A DNA stretch of 64,000 bases from Dryocola sp032000125 (GCA_032000125.1 DAMALH010000009.1:1-64000), one strand, 5' to 3'. Positions 7,502 through 17,049 are shown, counted from the first letter of the stretch. Notes: generated by a model from the sequence alone, not told the origin. A program made the numbers and translations.

Positions 7502-10500
7502 TTACTCAAATGGCGGCGGAGCCAGAACTTCACGGTTGCCGTTATGCCCCTGCGGACTCACGATGCCCTGCGCTTCCATTTGCTCAACGATGCGCGCCGC
7601 GCGGTTATAGCCAATGCGGAACTGACGCTGAACGCCGGAAATCGACGCCTTACGTTTTTCAACGACAAAGGCGACGGCCTGATCGAACAGCGGGTCCAGC
7701 TCTTCGTCGCCTTCCATTCCGCCGCCTGCGCCACCTTCGCCCTGCGCGTCTGAGGTGATGCCGGAGATGTACTGCGGACGACCGCGCGCCTTCCAGTCCT
7801 GAACCACCGCGTGAACTTCCTGATCGCGCACAAACGCTCCGTGCACGCGCACTGGCGTGGTGGAATTCGGTCCTGAATAAAGCATATCACCCATACCGAG
7901 CAGCGATTCCGCACCGCCCTGATCGAGAATGGTCCGCGAGTCAATTTTACTCGACACGGTAAAGGCAATACGCGTCGGAATGTTCGCTTTGATAAGACCG
8001 GTAATAACGTCAACGGATGGACGCTGGGTGGCAAGAACCAGGTGGATACCCGCCGCACGCGCTTTTTGCGCCAGGCGAGCGATGAGCTCTTCCACTTTTT
8101 TACCCACCGTCATCATCAGGTCGGCGAATTCATCCACCAGCACCACGATGTACGGCAGTTTCTCCAGCATTGGATGCGTAGCGTCCATGCTGTCGCCCGG
8201 CTTCCAGAACGGATCCGGAATCGGACGGCCCATACGCTCCGCTTCCAGCACGCGCTCGTTATAACCGGCAAGGTTACGCACGCCGAGCGCCGACATCAGC
8301 TTGTAGCGGCGTTCCATCTCATTAACGCTCCAGCGCAGCGCGTTGGCAGCGTCTTTCATATCGGTGACCACTTCGGTCAGCAGATGCGGAATGCCTTCAT
8401 AGACCGACAGCTCGAGCATTTTCGGGTCGATCATTATGAATTTCACTTCTTCCGGCGTGGCTTTGTACAGGATGCTGAGGATCATGGCGTTGACGCCCAC
8501 GGATTTACCCGAGCCCGTAGTACCTGCAACCAGCAGATGCGGCATTTTCGCAAGATCTGCCACTACCGACTCACCGCCAATATCCTTACCAAGCACAACG
8601 GTCAGTGGAGATGCGCTTTCGCGGAATTTTGCGCAGTCCAGCACTTCACGCAGGTAAACGGTCTGACGCTTTTTGTTTGGCAATTCAAGGCCAACATAAG
8701 GTTTGCCGGGGATCACTTCAACAACGCGAACCGCCACCGTGGACAGAGAACGAGCAAGGTCACGGGACAGGTTAGAGATGCGTGCGGCTTTTACACCGGG
8801 CGCTAAATCCAGTTCAAAGCGCGTGATGACAGGGCCCGGCGAGTAATCCACCACGTCCGCTTTAATGCGGTAATCTGCCAGACGGGCCTCAACCAGACGC
8901 GCCATTTGCTCCAGAGCAAAGGTATCGACCGGCTCGACTTCCGCCGGAGGCGAGGCCAGCAGATCCAGCGACGGTAGCGGCGTAGTCGGTTTTTGCAGTG
9001 GACGATCGTCGCCGCTGCGCATAAGGAACGGGTGAATCAGGCTTTCCTGCGGCTGCGGTGCCGCTGGCTGCTGCGGCTGGTAAGCCTGCTGTTGCGCCGG
9101 GGCCTGCTGTTGCGCCGGGGCCTGCTGTTGCGCATAACCCTGGTGCGTTACCGGCGGCACCCGTGCAGGCGGCGCGGGCTCTTCTACCGGGCTCGGCGTA
9201 AACAGCGGTTCGTTAGGCCCTTCGTCTACCAGCGTCTTCATCGGGGAGAAATCAAAATCATCCAGAGAGAAAGGCGTGCCGGACGCGGGCGTGTCCTGCT
9301 CATAACGCTGATGTTGCTGAGCCGCAAACTGGCGTGCCAGCTCCGCTTGCTCTGCCGCAGCATCATCTTCCTCAGATAACGTTTCTTCATACTCTTCGCC
9401 GTAACGCTGCTGAAGCTGCGTCGAGAACTGGCGAGCCAGTTCATGCTGCTGCATTTCATCCGCGCTATCGTCGTTATACTCCTCGTCGTAGCCGTCGTTC
9501 TGGCGATATTCTTCTTTGCGGGCCTGCTCTTCCGCCATGCGCTGTGACGGTAACTTTATGCCGTAGGAAGCCAGTTCACGACGCGTAGGCACGCGCACGC
9601 GGTTCGGGCGTGGAAGCTGCGGGCCGATGCCCTCTTTGACCTGAGTTCGCGGCGTATCGTTTACAATGCCGAATACCGGCGAGAACGCGGCCGCGGCGCC
9701 TGCGGCCTGCGCTGCGTCTTTAACGCCCGGCGCGGCCGGAATCGCTTGCGGAGCAGGCATTTCAGCAGGCACGGTCGACGATGGGGCTGGCGCTGCCGGG
9801 ATAGCCGATGCTCTCTCGTAAGGCTGCGGCTTCGGCTCTTCAACCGGCTGATACCAGGCGGCCAGCTGTTCACGTTCGCGAGCCCGCTGCGCTTCCACTT
9901 CTTCGAAGTGATAAAGAGGCGGACGCGCGGGCTTCACTTCCTCAACAGGTTCCGGCTGGAATGCTGGTTCAGCGGCGGTCGGCTCTGACCAGTGACTGGT
10001 CATCTCCTGCGGCACCTGCTGTACTGCCGGGCGCGGCGCGACATAGCTGTCCGGGGCCGGAGCGATAACCGGTTCTGGCGTAACGGTTGTAGGTGCCGGT
10101 TCCCAGGCGATGGACGGACTGGTTTCAGTCTCTGGCGCAGGCGTCTGTACCGGCGGCATTGGCGCTGCGGGCGTAACAGGGGCGCCATAGGCCTCATTCG
10201 CCATAGTGGCCGCTGCCGCCGCGGCTACGGGCTCAGCGATGGAGCGGCTATTAAACAGCGGATCGTATTCTTCGTCTTCAGGCAGCGTTGCTTTATTACC
10301 TGAGAACAAAACATCATTTGCATCGGTTTCAATGCCGCGCGCGCTGAACAACACGTCATCTTCGTCGTCATCCATTCGCTTACCGGAGAACAACGCGGTA
10401 TCGGTTTTGCGCGCGTTAGGATTGGCGAATTTCTCTGAAACCCGCTGCTTGCGCGCCAGCGCGCCTCGCAGAATACGGGCGCGACGAGACTCACGTTTTT

Positions 10501-11200
10501 CTATCGCTGGCTCGTCATCGTCATATTCTTCATCGTGTTCTTCTGCGTAGTCGTACTCATCGTCCTGCCAGGTGTTGTCCCGGCGCGTGCGGTTGCTGGC
10601 AAACGTCAGCACCGTTAGCACTGCGCTGCCAATTTTCTCGGCAATGCTGACCCACGACCAGCCGGTAAACAGGGTTAAGCCCGCCGCCCATACGCACAGC
10701 AGCGCGATAGTCCCGCCGCTGCTGTTCAGCAACGGCATCATCGCGGTGCTCAGCAGGCTGCCGATCACCCCGCCGGAGGCAAAGTACCAGATATCATCGG
10801 CATTGATAGCAGCCAGACCGCACGAGGTCAGCACGATTGCCAGCACGCCAATCAGACGCAGCGAAACGGCGAAATAGTCGATATAGTCTTCGCTGCCGCG
10901 CTGGCGCCACGTGATCCAGCAGCCGCCGATGATAATCACCGGAATGGTGTAGGCCATCACGCCAAAAATGAAAAACAGGGTATCGGCAAGCCATGCGCCG
11001 GGAGCACCGCCCAAATTATGGATAGGTTCGTGCCATGCCGTCTGCGACCAGCTTGGATCGGAAGGGTTAAAACTCAGTAAGGCGGCCATCAGGTAGACGG
11101 CAAAAATGGCAACAAGGATCAGCAACGCCTCAAGTAACCGGCGCCCGCTGCTGAGTTTCCTCAATGTAACTTCTTTATCTTCTGTATATTCCTGGCTCAA
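7502..11200 (-). CDS. ftsK: DNA translocase FtsK
   Basis: A septum-located DNA pump that coordinates chromosome dimer resolution (XerCD at dif) with cell division. It is 1232 aa against about 1329 in E. coli; the difference lies in the linker. Domains: four membrane helices in the first about 200 residues; a long Pro/Gln/Glu-rich linker to about residue 760, including AQQQAP repeats; a RecA-like motor with Walker A GTTGSGKS and Walker B IVVLVDEFADLM; and a winged-helix gamma domain (KASISGVQRQFRIGYNRAARI) that reads KOPS and activates XerD. The start codon is TTG (MSQEYTEDKEVTL), as in E. coli. A LexA-like box lies upstream, consistent with the SOS-inducible dinH identity of ftsK. Confidence 0.97.
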   Translation of the reverse strand: MSQEYTEDKEVTLRKLSSGRRLLEALLILVAIFAVYLMAALLSFNPSDPSWSQTAWHEPIHNLGGAPGAWLADTLFFIFGVMAYTIPVIIIGGCWITWRQRGSEDYIDYFAVSLRLIGVLAIVLTSCGLAAINADDIWYFASGGVIGSLLSTAMMPLLNSSGGTIALLCVWAAGLTLFTGWSWVSIAEKIGSAVLTVLTFASNRTRRDNTWQDDEYDYAEEHDEEYDDDEPAIEKRESRRARILRGALARKQRVSEKFANPNARKTDTALFSGKRMDDDEDDVLFSARGIETDANDVLFSGNKATLPEDEEYDPLFNSRSIAEPVAAAAAATMANEAYGAPVTPAAPMPPVQTPAPETETSPSIAWEPAPTTVTPEPVIAPAPDSYVAPRPAVQQVPQEMTSHWSEPTAAEPAFQPEPVEEVKPARPPLYHFEEVEAQRAREREQLAAWYQPVEEPKPQPYERASAIPAAPAPSSTVPAEMPAPQAIPAAPGVKDAAQAAGAAAAFSPVFGIVNDTPRTQVKEGIGPQLPRPNRVRVPTRRELASYGIKLPSQRMAEEQARKEEYRQNDGYDEEYNDDSADEMQQHELARQFSTQLQQRYGEEYEETLSEEDDAAAEQAELARQFAAQQHQRYEQDTPASGTPFSLDDFDFSPMKTLVDEGPNEPLFTPSPVEEPAPPARVPPVTHQGYAQQQAPAQQQAPAQQQAYQPQQPAAPQPQESLIHPFLMRSGDDRPLQKPTTPLPSLDLLASPPAEVEPVDTFALEQMARLVEARLADYRIKADVVDYSPGPVITRFELDLAPGVKAARISNLSRDLARSLSTVAVRVVEVIPGKPYVGLELPNKKRQTVYLREVLDCAKFRESASPLTVVLGKDIGGESVVADLAKMPHLLVAGTTGSGKSVGVNAMILSILYKATPEEVKFIMIDPKMLELSVYEGIPHLLTEVVTDMKDAANALRWSVNEMERRYKLMSALGVRNLAGYNERVLEAERMGRPIPDPFWKPGDSMDATHPMLEKLPYIVVLVDEFADLMMTVGKKVEELIARLAQKARAAGIHLVLATQRPSVDVITGLIKANIPTRIAFTVSSKIDSRTILDQGGAESLLGMGDMLYSGPNSTTPVRVHGAFVRDQEVHAVVQDWKARGRPQYISGITSDAQGEGGAGGGMEGDEELDPLFDQAVAFVVEKRKASISGVQRQFRIGYNRAARIVEQMEAQGIVSPQGHNGNREVLAPPPFE
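9085..9133. repeat. 18-bp tandem repeat in the ftsK linker
   Basis: The unit CCTGCTGTTGCGCCGGGG is repeated about 2.7 times in perfect tandem and encodes AQQQAP repeats in the disordered linker. It keeps the reading frame (6 codons per unit), so copy number can vary without disrupting the protein. Confidence 0.85.
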
Positions 11201-11237
11201 GTAAGACTCTCCAGGTCCTTAAATATATGGAGAACAA

Positions 11238-11262
11238 CAGTGCCGGGAGATTCCCGGCACTG
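11238..11262 (-). terminator. Terminator of lrp
   Basis: CAGTGCCGGGA and TCCCGGCACTG form a perfect 11-bp stem with a 3-nt loop. On the minus strand it is followed by the T-rich TTGTTCT. It lies between lrp and ftsK. Confidence 0.8.
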
Positions 11263-11265
11263 AAG

Positions 11266-11281
11266 CTGTATGGATTACCAG
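11266..11281 (-). promoter_or_regulatory. Candidate LexA (SOS) box upstream of ftsK
   Basis: CTGTATGGATTACCAG fits the LexA core CTG-N10-CAG and differs from CTGT-N8-ACAG by one base. It lies 66 bp upstream of the ftsK start. ftsK is the SOS-inducible gene dinH in E. coli, so a LexA site here is expected; the match itself is imperfect. Confidence 0.45.
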
Positions 11282-11321
11282 GAGTGTAACCAAAATACGC
11301 GGATTTTGCACCTGGCCCGTA

Positions 11322-11816
11322 TTAACGGGTCTTAATTACCAGACGATTACTCTGTTTGACTTCTTCCATCACGACATAGGTACGGGTATCGTTCACACCC
11401 GGCAGTCGCAGCAGGGTTTCGCCTAACAGTTTGCGGTAAGCCGACATATCCGGCACGCGGGTTTTCAACAGGTAGTCAAAATCACCAGATACCAGGTGAC
11501 ACTCTTGAATTTCTTCAAGTTTCTGCACAGCGGCGTTAAATTGTTCAAACACATCCGGCGCGCCACGATTCAGAGTAATCTCAACAAAAACCAGAAGTGA
11601 TGCATCCAGATAATGCGGATTTAACAGCGCTGTGTAGCCCTGAATAAAACCCTGTCGTTCCAGACGACGAACGCGCTCAAGGCACGGCGTCGGTGAAAGC
11701 CCCACACGCTTCGAAAGCTCGACGTTAGAAATTCGCCCGTCTTTTTGCAGCTCGTTAAGAATATTGCGATCGATGCGGTCGAGATCTTTGCCAGGGCGCT
11801 TCTTGCTATCTACCAT
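11322..11816 (-). CDS. lrp: Leucine-responsive regulatory protein
   Basis: A global AsnC/Lrp-family regulator, octameric or hexadecameric, that senses leucine and controls amino-acid metabolism, pili and transport operons. It is 164 aa and appears nearly identical to E. coli Lrp. The N-terminal helix-turn-helix includes RISNVELSKRVGLSPTPCLE, and the C-terminal RAM domain (roughly residues 70-155) contains the ECHLVSGDFDYLLK segment. A leader of several hundred bases precedes it, shared with the divergent trxB. Confidence 0.99.
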   Translation of the reverse strand: MVDSKKRPGKDLDRIDRNILNELQKDGRISNVELSKRVGLSPTPCLERVRRLERQGFIQGYTALLNPHYLDASLLVFVEITLNRGAPDVFEQFNAAVQKLEEIQECHLVSGDFDYLLKTRVPDMSAYRKLLGETLLRLPGVNDTRTYVVMEEVKQSNRLVIKTR

Positions 11817-12318
11817 TATTATTGTCTCTCTCTGTTCCTTCCATCACCTGCCATAACCCAGGTCAACGTCACTGTGCCGGGTGTACGTGAGAAGACCGGT
11901 GCCGGGTGGCTGCTATCGACATCACGCATGGCGTCTGTCCACACCATGCGTAGATTTCAATCGCCCGGTAAATTTTCATCAGGTATGCGTGACGTTTAGA
12001 ACAATCACACCAAATGTTTTTTCTTCCTCGAATGTTTTCGCAAATGCTTAGGGGATTGTCAAAGCAAAACATCCATTTTTAGTGGAACGTGCCAGATATT
12101 AGGGGGACTTGATGATTATTCATCACTTTACCTTAGTGACGAGTTCTCTTTAATTACTGAGTATTTATGCGCAATTATGGCATTTTCAGCGTCACGATTG
12201 GGCACGGCTATTACATATATCGTCCGCACTCTCTCTTAACATCGGCGCTACACCTTTTTTTACCTCGCCAAATTCCCTACAATCCTCCGATTGTCAGCAA
12301 ACGTTCAATGAGGAACTC
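11817..12318. other. lrp/trxB divergent intergenic region
   Basis: About 500 bp without a gene. The lrp-proximal half corresponds to the long untranslated lrp leader and holds a hairpin (ACGCATGG/CCATGCGT, about 11924-11951). Another perfect inverted repeat, TGATGA-TTAT-TCATCA, lies at 12110-12125. A TTGACA hexamer reading toward lrp lies at 12058-12063, without a convincing -10. TrxB translation starts after GAGG at about 12308. Confidence 0.5.
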
Positions 12319-13287
12319 ATGAGCACGGCTAAACACAGTAAGTTGCTTATTCTGGGCTCCGGCCCTGCGGGCTACACCGCAGCGGTCTATGCTGCTCGCG
12401 CCAACCTGAAACCCGTTTTGATTACCGGTATGGAAAAAGGCGGCCAGCTCACTACCACTACCGAAGTGGAAAACTGGCCGGGCGACCCGCACGATCTGAC
12501 GGGCCCGTTGTTGATGGAACGCATGCATGAGCACGCGGCCAAATTCGAGACCGAAATTCTCTTCGACCATATCAGCAAAGTCGATCTGCAGAACCGTCCT
12601 TTCCGCCTGACCGGCGACAGCGGCGAATACACCTGTGATGCGCTGATCGTCGCAACGGGCGCCTCCGCCCGTTATCTGGGCCTGCCTTCCGAAGAAGCCT
12701 TCAAAGGGCGCGGTGTTTCCGCCTGCGCAACCTGCGACGGATTCTTCTACCGTAATCAGAAGGTCGCGGTCATCGGCGGCGGAAATACCGCCGTGGAAGA
12801 AGCGCTTTATCTGGCAAACATTGCGTCTGAAGTGCACCTCATCCACCGCCGCGATAGCTTCCGCGCGGAAAAAATCCTTATCAACCGACTGATGGATAAA
12901 GTGGCAAACGGCAACATCGTTCTGCACACCAACAAAACGCTTGATGAAGTGACCGGCGATGGGATGGGCGTGAGCGGTCTGCGCCTGCGCGACGCTCACA
13001 ATACCGACCAGACTGAAGAGTTAGCGGTTGCAGGTCTGTTTGTCGCCATCGGCCACAGCCCGAACACGGCTATTTTTGCCGATCAGCTTGAGCTGGAAAA
13101 CGGCTATATCAAAGTGCAGTCCGGCATTCATGGCAACGCGACGCAAACCAGCATTCCCGGCGTGTTCGCCGCGGGTGACGTGATGGACCACATTTACCGC
13201 CAGGCAATCACCTCTGCCGGAACGGGCTGTATGGCCGCACTGGACGCCGAGCGCTATCTCGATGGTCTCGCCGAGCTGAACAAGTAA
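12319..13287 (+). CDS. trxB: Thioredoxin reductase (NADPH)
   Basis: A flavoenzyme that reduces thioredoxin with NADPH in the cytoplasm. It is 322 aa (321 in E. coli). The FAD-binding GxGxxG motif is LGSGPAGYTAAVYAAR at the N-terminus. The redox-active disulfide is CATC at about residues 136-139 (SACATCDGFFY), and the NADPH-binding motif VIGGGNTAVEEA follows. The C-terminal FAD motif is FAAGDVMDHIYRQAITSAGTG. The start ATG at 12319 follows a GAGG Shine-Dalgarno. Downstream lies the second copy of the terminator-nested repeat, then cydDC. Confidence 0.98.
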   Translation: MSTAKHSKLLILGSGPAGYTAAVYAARANLKPVLITGMEKGGQLTTTTEVENWPGDPHDLTGPLLMERMHEHAAKFETEILFDHISKVDLQNRPFRLTGDSGEYTCDALIVATGASARYLGLPSEEAFKGRGVSACATCDGFFYRNQKVAVIGGGNTAVEEALYLANIASEVHLIHRRDSFRAEKILINRLMDKVANGNIVLHTNKTLDEVTGDGMGVSGLRLRDAHNTDQTEELAVAGLFVAIGHSPNTAIFADQLELENGYIKVQSGIHGNATQTSIPGVFAAGDVMDHIYRQAITSAGTGCMAALDAERYLDGLAELNK

Positions 13288-13304
13288 ATTATTGACGCCA
13301 TATC

Positions 13305-13325
13305 AGGCGACTTAACAGGTCGCCT
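13305..13325 (+). terminator. trxB terminator hairpin, first copy
   Basis: AGGCGAC and GTCGCCT (7-bp stem, 7-nt loop TTAACAG) lie 18 bp past the trxB stop, with no T-run. A slightly diverged copy with a T-run lies at 13467-13494. The two bracket repeat copy B. Confidence 0.7.
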
Positions 13326-13466
13326 TGATACTGATGACAACCCTTCCAGCGTGACAAAACTAAAAAGGGCCGTCATTTAAAAACACGGAAAATCAATCCA
13401 TTGATTTTCGGCTGATAATCACAAAGAAGGAAAAACCACGCTTTTTCCTTCTTTGTCAGCAAGCTG
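13326..13466 (-). repeat. Terminator-nested interspersed repeat, copy B (about 141 bp)
   Basis: Reverse-complement counterpart of 2378-2517. The shared blocks are the 14-bp stem CAAAGAAGGAAAAA/TTTTTCCTTCTTTG, here at 13422-13455, with the identical loop; the GAAAATCAAT stem at about 13387-13410; and the CTTCCAGCGTGACAAAACTA tail at 13344-13363. A small number of substitutions and one extra base in a homopolymer separate the two copies by eye. I see no ORF. Confidence 0.85.
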
Positions 13467-13494
13467 AGGCGACCTTAATAGATCGCCTTTCTTT
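13467..13494 (+). terminator. trxB terminator, second copy with T-tract
   Basis: AGGCGACCTTAATAGATCGCCT followed by TTTCTTTTC. It resembles the hairpin at 13305-13325 with a few changes and is the functional-looking terminator ahead of cydD. Confidence 0.75.
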
Positions 13495-13561
13495 TCTGTG
13501 CGTTGTAACATGCCTGCAAATTTTGCCTGATAATTCCTTTATCTACCTGCGCTGGCATGCC

Positions 13562-15328
13562 ATGAATAAAACCCGTCAACAAGAACTTAGCCGCTGGCTA
13601 AAACAGCAAAGCGTTATCTCCCGCCGCTGGCTTGGGCTATCACGAATTCTGGGGCTGGTGAGCGGTCTTTTGATTGTCGCCCAGGCCTGGCTGCTCGCCC
13701 GCCTGCTCGACCATATGATCATGGAAAATATCCCGCGGGAAGCTCTGCTGCTTCCGTTTATCCTTCTTGTGCTGGTGTTCATCCTGCGCGCGTGGATTGT
13801 ATGGCTGCGCGAGAAAGTGGGGTTTCATGCCGGGCAACATATTCGTCAGGAGATCCGCCGCAAGGTGTTAGATCGCCTGCATCATGCGGGACCTGCATGG
13901 ATCCAGGGCAGGCCGGTGGGAAGCTGGGCCACGCTGGTTCTGGAACAAATCGAAGATATGCATGATTACTACGCCCGCTATTTACCGCAGATGTCGCTGG
14001 CGGTAATGGTGCCGGTGCTGATCCTCATCGCAATTTTCCCGTCCAACTGGGCGGCCGCGCTCATTCTGCTTGGCACGGCGCCTTTAATTCCGCTGTTTAT
14101 GGCAATGGTGGGGATGGGAGCGGCCGATGCCAACCGTCGTAATTTCCAGGCGCTTGCTCGCTTAAGCGGCCATTTTCTCGATCGGCTTCGCGGCATGGAA
14201 ACGCTGCGCCTGTTTAACCGGGGTGCGGCTGAAACAGAAACGATTCGCGCCGCTTCCCAGGATTTCCGTCAGCGCACAATGGAAGTGTTGCGCCTGGCGT
14301 TTCTTTCCTCAGGCGTGCTGGAGTTTTTCGCCTCGCTATCCATTGCGCTGGTCGCTGTTTATTTCGGCTTCTCCTACCTGGGCGAACTGAATTTCGGCCA
14401 TTACGGGACGGGCGTGACGTTGTTTGCAGGCTTCCTGGCGCTGATCCTCGCTCCGGAATTTTTCCTGCCGCTGCGCGATTTAGGCACGTTTTATCATGCT
14501 AAAGCGCAGGCTGTTGGCGCGGCAGACAGCCTGATGACGTTCCTGGATGCGCCCTTACAGCAGCAGGAAAAGGGTAACGTCCAGCTTAACAGCGGCACGC
14601 CATTTACCCTTGAAGCACGTAACCTGACGATTTTATCGGCAGAAGGAAAGCCGCTTGCGGGGCCGCTGGACTTTACGCTTGCGGCAGGTCAGCGCGTGGT
14701 GCTTGTCGGTCAGAGCGGCGCGGGTAAGAGTTCGTTGCTTAACGTATTGTCCGGCTTTTTGCCCTATCAGGGCGAGCTGCGGGTCAACGGCATTGAGCTT
14801 TCCCGGCTCGATCCCCTCTGGTGGCGCGAACAGTTAAGCTGGGTCGGCCAGAATCCGCAGCTTCCCGCCGCAACGCTACGCGAGAATGTTTTACTCGCCT
14901 CCCCTGACGCCGGCGAAGCAGCTTTACATGCCGCGCTGGACAAAGCCTCGGTAAGCGAATTTCTTCCCCTTTTGCCGCAGGGCGTGGACACCCCGTTAGA
15001 CGATCAGGCCGCGCGTTTATCGGTTGGCCAGGCGCAGCGCGTCGCGGTTGCTCGCGCGCTGCTACTTCCAGGTCGGTTGCTGCTGCTTGATGAGCCGGCC
15101 GCAAGCCTTGATGCCCACAGCGAACAGCGCGTTATGGAAGCGCTGGACGAAGCCTCCCGCCAGCAAAGCACCGTGATGGTGACCCACCAGCTCGATTACA
15201 TCGCCGGCTGGGATAACATCTGGGTAATGCGTAACGGCACCATCGTCCAGCAAGGCGATTTCCACACGCTAGCCGCAACTGATGGTCCGTTTGCCGAGCT
15301 ACTGGCCAGCCGCAAGGAGGAGATTTGA
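13562..15328 (+). CDS. cydD: Heterodimeric cysteine/glutathione ABC exporter, subunit CydD
   Basis: An inner-membrane ABC half-transporter. With CydC it exports cysteine and glutathione to the periplasm and is needed for cytochrome bd assembly. It is 588 aa, the E. coli length. The six-helix membrane domain spans roughly residues 20-320. The nucleotide-binding domain has Walker A GQSGAGKSS, a signature-like LSVGQAQR, and Walker B LLLLDEPAASLD. I chose the ATG at 13562 (MNKTRQQELSRWLKQQSVIS) because it matches the family N-terminus; an upstream ATG at 13523 would add 13 unrelated residues. Its TGA overlaps the cydC ATG by one base. Confidence 0.97.
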   Translation: MNKTRQQELSRWLKQQSVISRRWLGLSRILGLVSGLLIVAQAWLLARLLDHMIMENIPREALLLPFILLVLVFILRAWIVWLREKVGFHAGQHIRQEIRRKVLDRLHHAGPAWIQGRPVGSWATLVLEQIEDMHDYYARYLPQMSLAVMVPVLILIAIFPSNWAAALILLGTAPLIPLFMAMVGMGAADANRRNFQALARLSGHFLDRLRGMETLRLFNRGAAETETIRAASQDFRQRTMEVLRLAFLSSGVLEFFASLSIALVAVYFGFSYLGELNFGHYGTGVTLFAGFLALILAPEFFLPLRDLGTFYHAKAQAVGAADSLMTFLDAPLQQQEKGNVQLNSGTPFTLEARNLTILSAEGKPLAGPLDFTLAAGQRVVLVGQSGAGKSSLLNVLSGFLPYQGELRVNGIELSRLDPLWWREQLSWVGQNPQLPAATLRENVLLASPDAGEAALHAALDKASVSEFLPLLPQGVDTPLDDQAARLSVGQAQRVAVARALLLPGRLLLLDEPAASLDAHSEQRVMEALDEASRQQSTVMVTHQLDYIAGWDNIWVMRNGTIVQQGDFHTLAATDGPFAELLASRKEEI

Positions 15329-17049
15329 TGCGCGCTCTGTTGCCCTACCTGACGCTTTATCGCCGCCATATCTGGCTGCTTTCACTGGGCGTCGTGCTGG
15401 CTATCGTCACCCTGCTTGCCAGCATAGGTTTACTGACCCTTTCCGGATGGTTCCTTTCTGCCTCTGCGGTTGTGGGCGTTGCCGGAATTTACAGCTTTAA
15501 CTATATGCTGCCTGCTGCTGGCGTACGCGGCGCGGCAATCATTCGTACGGCCGGACGCTACTTCGAGCGGCTGGTCAGCCACGATGCCACCTTCCGCGTG
15601 TTGCAGCATTTGCGCGTATTCACCTTCAGCAAGCTGCTTCCCCTGTCCCCTGCCGGGCTGGCGCGTTTTCGCCAGGGCGAGCTGCTCAACCGTCTGGTTG
15701 CCGATGTAGATACGCTCGATCACCTTTATCTGCGCGTGCTGTCCCCGCTGGTCGGGGCGTTGATGGTGATTGTGGTGGTGACCTGTGGCTTAAGCTTCCT
15801 GGATGTCCAGCTAGCTTTAACCCTGGGCGCCATTATGCTGGCCACGCTGATAGTGCTGCCGCCGCTGTTTTATTACGCCGGTAAACCTGCGGGCGAAGCG
15901 CTGACCGTACAGCGCGGGCAGTATCGCCAGCAGCTAACCGCATGGCTGCAGGGCCACGCGGAGTTAACTATTTTCGGCGCAACCAGGCGCTATCGCGAAC
16001 AGCTTGATGCTACAGAGTACGCCTGGCATGAAGCGCAACGTCGCCAGTCAGAGCTGACGGCGCTTTCGCAAGCGGTGATGCTGTTGATTGGCGGTCTGGC
16101 GGTGGTGGTCATGCTGTGGATGGCGGCAGCGGGCGTAGGCGGTAACGCTTCGCCAGGCGCGCTCATTGCTTTATTCGTTTTCTGCGCGCTGGCCGCTTTT
16201 GAAGCGCTGGCCCCGGTTACCGGCGCATTTCAACACCTTGGGCAGGTTATTGCCTCCGCGCTGCGGGTGACACAAATTACCAGCCAGCAGCCTGAAGTAA
16301 CCTTCGTTGCGGAGCCTTCCGCTGCTCTCGCGCAGGTTTCCGTGAATATTGAGCGGGTCAGCTTTACCTATCCACACCAGCCACAGCACGCGTTAAAAGA
16401 TATAACGCTGAGCGTTAAAGCCGGGCAGCACGTTGCGATTCTTGGCCGTACCGGCTGCGGTAAATCAACGCTGCTGCAATTGCTGACCCGGGCCTGGGAT
16501 CCGCAACAGGGCGAGATTCAGCTCAACGGCAAACCGATGAGCGAGCTGGACGAAAATACCTTACGCGCCGCAACAAGCGTCGTGCCGCAGCGTGTCCATC
16601 TTTTTAGCGCAACGCTGCGCGATAACCTGCTGCTGGCAGCGGCTCAGGCAAACGATGAGCAGCTCAGCGCAATGCTCCAACGCGTGGGGCTTGAAAAACT
16701 GCTTTCTGATGCGGGGCTCAATAGCTGGCTTGGCGAAGGCGGTCGCCAGCTTTCCGGCGGCGAGCTGCGCCGCCTGGCTATCGCCCGCGCATTATTACAC
16801 GACGCTCCGCTGATGCTGCTTGATGAACCAACGGAAGGCCTGGATGCCGAAACCGAGCGCCAGATACTGGATTTACTGGCGGAAGTTACCGCAGGAAAAA
16901 CCGTTCTGATGGTCACTCACCGCCTGCGAGGTTTGACACAATTTGACAGCATAATTGTGATGGACAACGGGCAAATTATTGAGCAAGGTAATCACGCAGA
17001 ATTAATGGCGAAAGGTGGGCGTTATTACCGGTTCCACCAGCGTTTGTAA
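15328..17049 (+). CDS. cydC: Heterodimeric cysteine/glutathione ABC exporter, subunit CydC
   Basis: Partner half-transporter of CydD, 573 aa as in E. coli. The membrane domain covers residues 15-310. The nucleotide-binding domain has Walker A GRTGCGKST, ABC signature LSGGELRR and Walker B LMLLDEPTEGLD. The ATG at 15328 overlaps the cydD stop (TGATG), with AAGGAGGAG as a strong Shine-Dalgarno inside the end of cydD, so translation is coupled and the stoichiometry probably 1:1. Confidence 0.98.
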   Translation: MRALLPYLTLYRRHIWLLSLGVVLAIVTLLASIGLLTLSGWFLSASAVVGVAGIYSFNYMLPAAGVRGAAIIRTAGRYFERLVSHDATFRVLQHLRVFTFSKLLPLSPAGLARFRQGELLNRLVADVDTLDHLYLRVLSPLVGALMVIVVVTCGLSFLDVQLALTLGAIMLATLIVLPPLFYYAGKPAGEALTVQRGQYRQQLTAWLQGHAELTIFGATRRYREQLDATEYAWHEAQRRQSELTALSQAVMLLIGGLAVVVMLWMAAAGVGGNASPGALIALFVFCALAAFEALAPVTGAFQHLGQVIASALRVTQITSQQPEVTFVAEPSAALAQVSVNIERVSFTYPHQPQHALKDITLSVKAGQHVAILGRTGCGKSTLLQLLTRAWDPQQGEIQLNGKPMSELDENTLRAATSVVPQRVHLFSATLRDNLLLAAAQANDEQLSAMLQRVGLEKLLSDAGLNSWLGEGGRQLSGGELRRLAIARALLHDAPLMLLDEPTEGLDAETERQILDLLAEVTAGKTVLMVTHRLRGLTQFDSIIVMDNGQIIEQGNHAELMAKGGRYYRFHQRL

